Positions 25,588-32,223 of a stretch of 64,000 nt of DNA are shown in pieces. The stretch's first letter is position 1. Each line of letters begins with the position of its first letter. The DNA is from Streptomyces sp. Ag109_O5-1 (GTDB lineage: Bacteria > Actinomycetota > Actinomycetes > Streptomycetales > Streptomycetaceae): contig NZ_RKQF01000001.1 of the NCBI RefSeq assembly GCF_003814875.1, forward strand, positions 8,618,001 through 8,682,000, in the 5' to 3' direction. The notes under the pieces were generated by a model. It did no database searches, had not been told where the DNA came from, and worked only from the letters and a program-made list of their open reading frames with translations. A program made the position numbers and the translations under genes.

Positions 25588-25604
25588 ATACCCCCATGGG
25601 GTAT
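25588..25604 (-). promoter_or_regulatory. CsoR-like (copper) operator of the DUF4396 gene
   Basis: ATACCCC, three bases CAT, and GGGGTAT form a perfect 7-bp inverted repeat. It resembles the operators described for the Streptomyces copper repressor CsoR (ATACCCC..GGGGTAT type). On the minus strand it overlaps TATACA (25590-25585), a plausible -10 box for the gene starting at 25539. RcnR/FrmR relatives use similar G/C-tract sites, so the metal is not proven. Confidence 0.7.
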
Positions 25605-25774
25605 TCCAGGGAAGGGTTCGGGGCTCGTTCCGGTAACGGCGGGCACATTCCGTGCCCAGAGCGCTACGCTGAGACCCTTGCCTGGCGGGAGACGCGCCGG
25701 GCGGAGACGGATCCGGGGGGCCCGTGGGGTTCCGCTTGTGATCCGGTTCGGGGGCGAGCGGTCGGGGGACGACG

Positions 25775-26467
25775 GTGGGGCTGTTCGGAGAGCGGCATAC
25801 CTTCATGGGGGGACTCGGTCCGGGGGACCGGGAAGCACTGGCGGGATTAGGTACCCGGCACGAGTACCCGCCGTACGACACGGTGATCGCGGAAGGCGAC
25901 CGCACCACGTTCGCGGTGGTCCTGCTCAGCGGCTGGTGCACGGTGTGGACACCGACCGAGCGCGGCGGCCGGCTGATCCTGGCCCTGCGCCGGGCCGGCG
26001 AGGTCATCGGCGACATGGCGGCGCTCGACGGCCGCCCGCGCAGCGCCTCGGTGAGCACGCTCGGACAGGTGACGGGACTGGTCGTACCGGGTGAGCGGTT
26101 CCGGCGGTTCCTGGCCTCGCGGCCGCACGCCAACGCGCTGATGATGAACCAGCTCGCCGAGCGGCTGCGCAGCGCGGACCACGAGCGCCGGGCGCTGGCC
26201 TCCATGACCGTGCTGCAGCGGCTCGCCGAGCGCCTCGTCGAACTCGCCGACCGCACCGGCCGCCTGGAGAACGAGGCCGTGACCATACGGCTGCCCCTCG
26301 CGCAGCACGAACTGGCCGCGTCCGTGGGCTCCACGCGCGAGGCCGTCGCCAAGGCACTGCGCCTGTTACGCGAACAGGGCCTGATCCGCACCGGTCCCGG
26401 CATGTTGGCCGTGGCCGATCTGGACCCGCTCCGCCTGCTCGCCGCCGGACAACCGCACGAGACCTAG
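25775..26467 (+). CDS. Crp/Fnr-family transcriptional regulator with two TTA codons
   Basis: A 230-residue regulator. The N-terminal cyclic-nucleotide-binding fold (YDTVIAEGDRTTFAVVLLSGWCTVW...GEVIGDMAALDGRPRSASV) is followed by the long dimer helix (ANALMMNQLAERLRSADHERR) and an HTH_Crp domain (LPLAQHELAASVGSTREAVAKALRLLREQGLI). The effector pocket cannot be judged. Leu25 (25847-25849) and Leu198 (26366-26368) are TTA, so translation should depend on the bldA tRNA and be favoured late in development. GTG 25775 follows GGGGGACG. A palindrome 18 bp past its stop, upstream of the cyclase-like operon, is a likely binding site. Confidence 0.85.
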   Translation: MGLFGERHTFMGGLGPGDREALAGLGTRHEYPPYDTVIAEGDRTTFAVVLLSGWCTVWTPTERGGRLILALRRAGEVIGDMAALDGRPRSASVSTLGQVTGLVVPGERFRRFLASRPHANALMMNQLAERLRSADHERRALASMTVLQRLAERLVELADRTGRLENEAVTIRLPLAQHELAASVGSTREAVAKALRLLREQGLIRTGPGMLAVADLDPLRLLAAGQPHET

Positions 26468-26484
26468 AAACACCGAGTCCCGTG

Positions 26485-26506
26485 CGCTGTGTAAACGGCT
26501 ACAGCG
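26485..26506 (+). promoter_or_regulatory. 22-bp palindrome, candidate Crp/Fnr operator
   Basis: CGCTGT, ten bases, then ACAGCG form a perfect 6-bp inverted repeat spanning 22 bp, the size expected for a Crp/Fnr dimer site. It lies between the Crp/Fnr gene and the cyclase-like operon, 73 bp before the ATG at 26580. It could instead act as a weak terminator, but the 10-base loop and lack of a U-run make that less likely. Confidence 0.45.
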
Positions 26507-26579
26507 ACAACCGGCCGGCTCCGCGACCATCGCAGCCAGGCGGCCGGTGGTCCGGCGGGACGGCAGGGAGGAGAAAGCG

Positions 26580-27491
26580 ATGGAGGGGGAAGCCGCGTAC
26601 GGCTTCATCGTCAACGTGGACGCACAGGGCTCGGGCCTGCTGTCCGACACCGAGAAACCCGAGATGCGGCGCAGACTCTACGACGTCACGGGCACCGCCT
26701 TCGAACAGGCCGGTATCCGCCCGCCGCGGCTCTACCAGGAGGACCGCGGCGACGGCATCCTCGGTGTGCTGGCACCCGATGTGCCGCCCGTCCGGGTCGT
26801 GGGGGAGTGGGTGGAGAACCTCCACCAGAACCTGCGGGAGACCAACCGGGACCTCAGAAAGCCGCTGCGGCTGCGCGTGGGCCTGCACATCGGCCGGGTC
26901 ACGGCCGACGCCTTCGGCCGCTCCGGGCGCGCCGTCGACCTGGCCTGCCGACTGTGCGACTGCGGCACCGCGAAGGCGATCCTCAGGGCCGCGGCCGACG
27001 CGCCGCTGGTGGTGGCCGCCTCCGACCGGGTGCACGAGGACTTCGTCCTGCCCGGCGGACGCTGGGTGGACCCCAAGTACTACCGACGGTACGACGTGGA
27101 CCTCAAGGAGGGCCGCACCACCGCCTGGTTCATGGTCCCCGGCCGGTGCGAACCGCCGGAGCCGTACGCGGAACAGCACCCGGAGCCGGCGGCGGACGGG
27201 CCGGGCGGTCTGCCGGAGCAGTCCGGGCCGCGGACGGACCACCCGCCGCAGCCGCCGGCCGCCGCCGACACCGCAGGCACCGCAGATGACGCGGCCACCG
27301 CTGGCACTGCAGACGACGCGGCCACCGCAGATGACGCGCCCACCGCGCCCACCGCGGGCACCGCAGCCGCCGGAGACGACGTGGCCACCGGTGACCGCGT
27401 CGTCCAGAACGTCAACCAGTACGGGACCGGCCGGATCGTGGTCGCCGGCACCGTCGACTCCATTGACCTCTCCGACGGCGGTGGCCGATGA
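26580..27491 (+). CDS. Class III nucleotide-cyclase-like protein with C-terminal Q-G-x-G motif
   Basis: The 303-residue protein has a cyclase homology domain at about 5-190. It shows the first metal Asp (D14 in FIVNVDAQGSG), the second (D58 in DRGDGILGVL), LRLRVGLHIGRV, and GRAVDLACRL, where the transition-state Asn is replaced by D120 and R124 is kept. A disordered Pro/Glu then Ala/Asp/Thr linker (about 195-270) leads to VNQYGTGRIVVAGTVDSI at 278-295. The altered active site means activity and base preference are open. GGAGGAG precedes ATG 26580. It overlaps the next gene by 4 bp. With the DUF5706 gene downstream I suspect a pyrimidine-cyclase (PycC-like) role; that is inference. Confidence 0.68.
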   Translation: MEGEAAYGFIVNVDAQGSGLLSDTEKPEMRRRLYDVTGTAFEQAGIRPPRLYQEDRGDGILGVLAPDVPPVRVVGEWVENLHQNLRETNRDLRKPLRLRVGLHIGRVTADAFGRSGRAVDLACRLCDCGTAKAILRAAADAPLVVAASDRVHEDFVLPGGRWVDPKYYRRYDVDLKEGRTTAWFMVPGRCEPPEPYAEQHPEPAADGPGGLPEQSGPRTDHPPQPPAAADTAGTADDAATAGTADDAATADDAPTAPTAGTAAAGDDVATGDRVVQNVNQYGTGRIVVAGTVDSIDLSDGGGR

Positions 27492-29686
27492 ACGCACCGG
27501 GCCCCCAGCCGCCCCAGGGCTCCCCGAAGCCGCCGCCGCAGCAGCCGCCGCCGCAGAAGGCCGAACCCGACAAGCCGCAGGGCGCCGAGTCCGCCGGCGC
27601 ACCCGAGCCGGACAAGGCCGATGTCATCGGCGGCTCCACCGCCGATCCGCTCGGCGAGGCGGCGCTGCCCGGCGCCGCGGCCGCCGCCTCCCGCGTCTAC
27701 CGCTCGACCGTGAGCCAGCACGGATCCGGCACCCTCGTCAGCTCCGGATCCGTCGGCACCATGAACTTCTACGGCCGGCAGACCACGGAACGCGTCCTCG
27801 CCGGCCCGCTCCCGCCCGACCAACTGCGCAGACTCCGCCAGGTCTTCACACAGCCCGCGGACTACGACGACCACCTCGGCCAGCTGACCGCCGGACGGCT
27901 CCTGGTGCTGTTCGGCCAGCCCGGCACCGGCCGCGCCTACACCGCCCTGTCCCTGCTGGACAGACTGACCGACGGCCATGTCTCCCGGCTCGACCCGCGC
28001 ACCGACCTGGACAAGCTCGACGACGACCAGATCAGCGAGGGTCACGGCTACGCGCTGGAACCCGGCGCCGCGCTGCCCGACGAGACCGGCCTGGACCGGC
28101 TCTGCCAACTGCTCGGCAGGAAGGACGCCTACGCGGTCCTGCTCGCCACCCCCGAACCCGGTGACGTGCTCTCCCGCAGCGCCCGCTACCACCGCGCCCA
28201 CACCCCGGCCGCCCAGACCGCCGTACTCGAAGGCCACCTCGCCCTCGAACTCGGCGGCGCGGGACCCGACTACGAACGGGCCCGGGCGACCGCCCTCGAC
28301 CCCGACGTGCTGGCGGCGCGGGGACTGGAAGACCTGCGGCCGGCGGAGGCGGCCCACTTCGCCACCCTGCTGGCCCGGCACACCCAGGGCAAGCTCACCC
28401 ACGACGAACTCCTCGGCGAATGCCGGAAGTTCGCCGAGAACCAGGCTGCCGAATGGTTCGCGGGCGGGGGCCGCTCCGAGACCCCGGAGCGGCTGCGGGA
28501 CGCGGCCTACCGGATCGCCGTCGCCGTCCTGGACGGGGCCTCGCTCAGCGCCGTCGCCGAGGCCGCCGAGATGCTCGCCTGGGAACTGGCCGTCACCGTC
28601 GACCCCGAGGCCACCCCCGGGCGCCTGCTGTTCAGCGACGGCGTCGACGCCCGGCTGGTCTCCGCCCGTGCGGTCGCCGAACTGGGCACCGAACTGGTCG
28701 GTACCGAGGAAGTGCCGGTGCGCACCGTGCGGTTCGGCGGCGACGCACTCGCCCCCGCCGTCCTCGGCCACCTGTGGCAGCACCGGCACAACGCACGCGG
28801 ACCCGTACTGCGCTGGCTGGCCGGGCTCTGCGAGGACACCCGGCCCCAGGTCTGGGTCCGGGCCGCCGTGGCGGCCGGCCGGCTGTGCCGCCTGGACCTC
28901 TCCCACACCGTGCACGAACTGGTCCAGCCCATGGCCCAGTCCGAACGGGCCCGCCGGAGGCTGTTCGCCGCCTCCGTCCTCGACGTGGCCCTGAGCTCCC
29001 CGGAGGTCGGCACCGCCATCCGCGCCCTGGTCGGCTCCTGGGCCCGGTACGGCGACCAGGAACTGCGCTGGACGGCAGGGGCGGTACTCGGCCGGGGCCG
29101 GGCCACCGACACCGTCCGGGAGTCCCTCGACCTGCTCGGCGGCATCGGCGTCTGGGAAGAGGGCAAGCTGCGGGCCGGTGCGGCCGTGCAGGTCGCCCAC
29201 TTCGCCGGCGCCCACCCCGAGGCCCGGACCCTGCACCGGATCCGGGCCTGGCTCTCCGACGAACGCCGCCCCCAGCAGGACCTCGGCCTGCAGTCCACGG
29301 TCTACCTGGCCGGACTCCCCGCCAGCGACCTCTGGAACCGGCACGAGGACCTGGAGGACCACGGCGACTGGCCGCTGATGCTGGCCCTCGCCGCCGTGCG
29401 GCCCGCGCTCGCCCCGGAACTCGCCGGGTTGCTGTGGACGGCCCTGCAGACCCCGCGGTCCTACGAGGCCGCCGTCGAGACCGTGTCCGACTGGCTGCGC
29501 GGCTCCGCCGACCAGCCCTGGGCCGGCCAGCTGGAGCGGTTCCTGCCGCTGCTCGTGCACAGCCACGACGACCGCAACCGGCTGCTGTCCCTCATCAAGG
29601 AACTCACCGAAGACCCCGACCAACCACTGAACGAACAGCAGGTCCGCCGCCTGTGGGGGGCGGTCCAGGGAGCGAGTACACCATGA
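27488..29686 (+). CDS. Degenerate P-loop/alpha-solenoid (STAND-like) protein with N-terminal Q-G-x-G motif
   Basis: A 732-residue protein without a clear named family. Residues 1-70 are a Pro/Gln-rich disordered tail. VSQHGSGTLVSSGSVGTM at 75-92 matches the motif at the end of the preceding protein. LLVLFGQPGTGRAYTALSLL at about 138-157 is a P-loop in which Lys and Thr of GxxxxGK[ST] are replaced (GQPGTGRA), so nucleotide binding may be weak. From about 390 to 700 the sequence is Leu/Ala/Trp-rich helical pairs such as RWTAGAVLGRG and LRAGAAVQVAHFAG, like HEAT repeats. The layout resembles NLR-like sensors: signalling motif, NTPase, solenoid. It overlaps both neighbouring genes by 4 bp. Confidence 0.62.
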   Translation: MNAPGPQPPQGSPKPPPQQPPPQKAEPDKPQGAESAGAPEPDKADVIGGSTADPLGEAALPGAAAAASRVYRSTVSQHGSGTLVSSGSVGTMNFYGRQTTERVLAGPLPPDQLRRLRQVFTQPADYDDHLGQLTAGRLLVLFGQPGTGRAYTALSLLDRLTDGHVSRLDPRTDLDKLDDDQISEGHGYALEPGAALPDETGLDRLCQLLGRKDAYAVLLATPEPGDVLSRSARYHRAHTPAAQTAVLEGHLALELGGAGPDYERARATALDPDVLAARGLEDLRPAEAAHFATLLARHTQGKLTHDELLGECRKFAENQAAEWFAGGGRSETPERLRDAAYRIAVAVLDGASLSAVAEAAEMLAWELAVTVDPEATPGRLLFSDGVDARLVSARAVAELGTELVGTEEVPVRTVRFGGDALAPAVLGHLWQHRHNARGPVLRWLAGLCEDTRPQVWVRAAVAAGRLCRLDLSHTVHELVQPMAQSERARRRLFAASVLDVALSSPEVGTAIRALVGSWARYGDQELRWTAGAVLGRGRATDTVRESLDLLGGIGVWEEGKLRAGAAVQVAHFAGAHPEARTLHRIRAWLSDERRPQQDLGLQSTVYLAGLPASDLWNRHEDLEDHGDWPLMLALAAVRPALAPELAGLLWTALQTPRSYEAAVETVSDWLRGSADQPWAGQLERFLPLLVHSHDDRNRLLSLIKELTEDPDQPLNEQQVRRLWGAVQGASTP

Positions 29687-30768
29687 CGCACAACCAGTGG
29701 CAGCCGTGGCAGCCGCAGGACGAGGAGTTCGTCCTGCCGCTCGACCTCAGAGGCCCCTTCGTCCGCGAGTTCGCCCCGCAGGCCGCCTACCGGCACCGCA
29801 ACAGCCAGGTGGCGTCGGTGCTTTACTACAAGAACGGCGGGCACAGCATCATCACCGTCCGCGGTGCCGAGCACTTCAACAAGCCGCTGATGGGCAAGCC
29901 CACCTCGGTGTGCTGGATCGCCCGCGGCCAGCACCAGGTCTCCTTCCAGCTGGACCTGCCCACCTACGGGGACCGCTCCCAGTTCAGGGCGGGCGCCGAC
30001 GTCAACTGGGAGGTCCGCGACTTCTACCTGGCCGCCGAGAAGCGTGTGGTCGACGTCGAGCGGATGCTCCGCCCGTCGCTGGAGGCCAGGCTGCGCGGGC
30101 TCAGCCGCCGCTACAGCCTGGACTCGGCCCAGCAGGTCGACGAGGCGATCCAGGACGAGCTGGTCAGCGGCCGGTGGGCCGACTTCGGTGCCGAACTCGG
30201 CCTCGCCACCCAGGTGTTCGTCCGTATCGACCTCGGCCAGGCTGCCGCCGACCACCAGGCCCAGATGGTCGCGGTGGAGAAGGACAGCGTGGTCCAGGAG
30301 GCCATCGACACCGCCAACAAGGCGCGGATCGCCGCCAACCTCGACGACGCGCAGAAGCTGATCGGGGCGGGCGAGACGGCCCAGTACGCCCATATGCTGG
30401 CCGCCGACCCGAGCCGGGCGCACGAGATCCTCGGAGTGCTCCAGCAGCAGGCCCGTGAACAGCGCCAGGGCGCCCTGGACTACCTGACCAACCTGATCAA
30501 CCAGGGTGTGGTCCAGCGCCACCAGATCGACGACCAGGTCCAGGCCCTCATCGACTACAGCCGCTCGGTCTCCACCGGCGTTTTTCCGGGTGGCCTGCCG
30601 CAGGCCCCGACCTCGCTGCCGGTGCCGCCGATGCCGCCCGCGCCCCCGCTGCTCCCGGCCGACGCGCCGCCGCCGCTCCCGCCGGCCCCGCCCGTCTTCC
30701 CGGCGGACGTCATCCCCGGTGAGGGGACGGGGGTGGAGGACGACTCCAGCCCCGAGGCCCGCCGATGA
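29683..30768 (+). CDS. SPFH/Band 7 (stomatin-prohibitin-like) protein
   Basis: A 361-residue protein. Residues 25-190 follow the SPFH pattern: HSIITVRGAEHFNKPLMGKPTSVCWIARGQHQVSFQLDLPT, DVNWEVRDFYLAAEKRV and VFVRIDLGQAAADHQ. An Ala/Gln-rich helical stretch follows (AIDTANKARIAANLDDAQKLI...LGVLQQQAREQRQ), typical of the coiled part that drives oligomer rings. A Pro-rich tail (VPPMPPAPPLLP) ends the protein. No N-terminal membrane hairpin is obvious, so it may attach peripherally or through partners. Such proteins scaffold membrane patches; here it could gather the membrane effector encoded next. Start and stop overlap the neighbours by 4 bp each. Confidence 0.68.
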   Translation: MTHNQWQPWQPQDEEFVLPLDLRGPFVREFAPQAAYRHRNSQVASVLYYKNGGHSIITVRGAEHFNKPLMGKPTSVCWIARGQHQVSFQLDLPTYGDRSQFRAGADVNWEVRDFYLAAEKRVVDVERMLRPSLEARLRGLSRRYSLDSAQQVDEAIQDELVSGRWADFGAELGLATQVFVRIDLGQAAADHQAQMVAVEKDSVVQEAIDTANKARIAANLDDAQKLIGAGETAQYAHMLAADPSRAHEILGVLQQQAREQRQGALDYLTNLINQGVVQRHQIDDQVQALIDYSRSVSTGVFPGGLPQAPTSLPVPPMPPAPPLLPADAPPPLPPAPPVFPADVIPGEGTGVEDDSSPEARR

Positions 30769-31292
30769 ACCCAGGCGATCCAGACCCCGGTCCTGGTCCC
30801 GGTCTCGGTCCCGATCCCGACGCCGCCGCGTACTACGTCGCCGAACGGCTGCTCCTGACCGTGCGCGAGGACCTGGGCAGGGCGGACGTGAAGGCGTCCG
30901 TCCTGCTCTCGGGCGCCGTCGCGGTGCCCGCGCTGGCGCTCGGCAGAGGGGCTCCGTCCGGCACCTCCGGCGCCGCCCTGGCCTTCCTCGGGGCGGGCGG
31001 GGCGCTGTGGGCGGCCGGCACGCTGCTGCTGCTCGCGGTGATCGTGCCCCGCACCCGCACGGTCCGCTCGGCACCCGGCCCGACCTTCTACGCCGACGCG
31101 CTGGGCGGCGTGGACCGGGAGGCGCTGCGCCGCGCCGCCGCCGAGGCCGGGGCGGACCGGGTGGGCTGGCTGCTCACCCAGTTCCAGGACGTCAGCGTCA
31201 TCCTCTCGGCGAAGTACCGCTGGCTGCGCCGCTCGATGGCGCTGCTCGGGGCGGGGTTGTTGCTGGCTGTGGTGCCGCTGGCGGTGGGGTGA
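30765..31292 (+). CDS. DUF5706/Pycsar effector-type transmembrane protein (PycTM-like)
   Basis: A 175-residue membrane protein. After a Pro/Gly/Asp-rich lead, residues 24-45 read YVAERLLLTVREDLGRADVKAS, matching the LL-x-x-x-EL-x-RAD-x-KA signature of DUF5706. The family includes PycTM, the membrane-damaging effector of Pycsar anti-phage systems that responds to cUMP or cCMP. Helices follow at about 46-62, 72-95 (ending IVPRTRTV) and near the C-terminus (SMALLGAGLLLAVVPLAV). It is last in a four-gene overlapping unit whose first gene is cyclase-like, as expected if the cyclase makes the activating nucleotide. It converges on endonuclease IV with 18 bp between stops. Confidence 0.72.
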   Translation: MNPGDPDPGPGPGLGPDPDAAAYYVAERLLLTVREDLGRADVKASVLLSGAVAVPALALGRGAPSGTSGAALAFLGAGGALWAAGTLLLLAVIVPRTRTVRSAPGPTFYADALGGVDREALRRAAAEAGADRVGWLLTQFQDVSVILSAKYRWLRRSMALLGAGLLLAVVPLAVG

Positions 31293-31310
31293 GCCCAGGT
31301 CCGAGGGGCG

Positions 31311-32189
31311 TCAGCCGTCGCGGAGCCGCTTGAGGCGCTCGACGTCGGCCGCGTGCCCCTCCTTGCCGCCGGGCGTCTCGATGATCAGCGGTACGCCCGC
31401 GGTCGCCGGGTGGGTCATCAGCGCACGGAACGGATCCTCGCCGATGTGCCCGGACCCGATGTTCTCGTGCCGGTCCTTGTGCGCGCCGACGACGTCCTTG
31501 GAGTCGTTGGCGTGGATCAGCTTCAGCCGCCCCTCGCCGACGGTGTCCACCAGCAGGTCCAGTGTCCGGTGCATCCCGCTCGGCCCGGTCAGGTCGTGTC
31601 CGGCGGCGAAGATGTGGCAGGTGTCCAGGCAGACACCCAGCTTCGGATGGGCGTCCAGCGCCTCGAAGTACGGCCCGAAGTCCCAGGTCCGCGAACAGAG
31701 GGACGCGCCCTGACCGGCGGTGGACTCCAGGAGCAGGAACGGGTCGTCGTCGTGGGTGAGCTCGTCCAGCAGCGGCAGCAGCTGCGCCCGTACCTGCTTG
31801 AGCGCGACCTCCCGGGCCCGCCCGCCGGTCGCGCTCCCGGTGTGCACGACCACACCCAGCGCCCCGATCTCCCGCCCGCGGCGCAGCGAGTGCCGCAGTG
31901 ACTCCACCGACTTCTCCACGGTCGCCTCGGTGTGCGAGCCGAAGTTGATCAGGTAGGGGGCGTGCACATACGCCGGGACCGACCCCTCCGCGCAGGCCGT
32001 GCGGAACGCCTCGTCCTGCCTGGGGTTGCCGGCCGGGGTGGCCCAGCCGCGCGGGTTGGCGACGAAGACCTGCACGGTCTCGGCCTTCAGCTCACGGGCG
32101 TACGCCAGCCCCACGGAGTGCAGGCCGCCGGCCACGGGGACATGACCGCCGACGGGGTTGCGGGAGGGACCGGACTGCTGACTCTTCAC
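31311..32189 (-). CDS. nfo: Deoxyribonuclease IV (endonuclease IV)
   Basis: A 292-residue AP endonuclease 2 TIM barrel. Metal-binding blocks appear in order: GGHVPVAGGL, YVHAPYLINFGS, VVHTGSA, LLLESTAGQGASL, GVCLDTCHIFAAGHDL, LIHANDSKDVVGAHKDRHENIGSGHIG and LIIETPGG. It incises DNA 5' of abasic sites in base excision repair and uses three zinc ions. Start GTG 32189 lies 35 bp after the kinase gene stop on the same strand, so the two may be co-transcribed. No unusual residues are seen. Confidence 0.92.
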   Translation of the reverse strand: MKSQQSGPSRNPVGGHVPVAGGLHSVGLAYARELKAETVQVFVANPRGWATPAGNPRQDEAFRTACAEGSVPAYVHAPYLINFGSHTEATVEKSVESLRHSLRRGREIGALGVVVHTGSATGGRAREVALKQVRAQLLPLLDELTHDDDPFLLLESTAGQGASLCSRTWDFGPYFEALDAHPKLGVCLDTCHIFAAGHDLTGPSGMHRTLDLLVDTVGEGRLKLIHANDSKDVVGAHKDRHENIGSGHIGEDPFRALMTHPATAGVPLIIETPGGKEGHAADVERLKRLRDG

Positions 32190-32223
32190 CCGTCAAGGGT
32201 GTCATGACAGGGCCGGGTCCCCG

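Noticed and set aside
26485..26506. Terminator for the Crp/Fnr gene
   Set aside because: Stem of only 6 bp with a 10-base loop and no T-run; a protein-binding site fits better, though not proven.
27080..29623. Very long open frame (about 850 codons) on the minus strand opposite the cyclase/P-loop genes
   Set aside because: In this GC-rich DNA the opposite strand of a real gene is often free of stops. The translation is Gly/Val/Gln-rich without domain features, and the plus-strand genes have overlapping starts and proper motifs.
28420..29682. Longer version of the SPFH protein starting about 420 codons upstream
   Set aside because: The added part is an out-of-frame reading of the P-loop gene; ATG 29683 has the 4-bp overlap seen in the whole operon.
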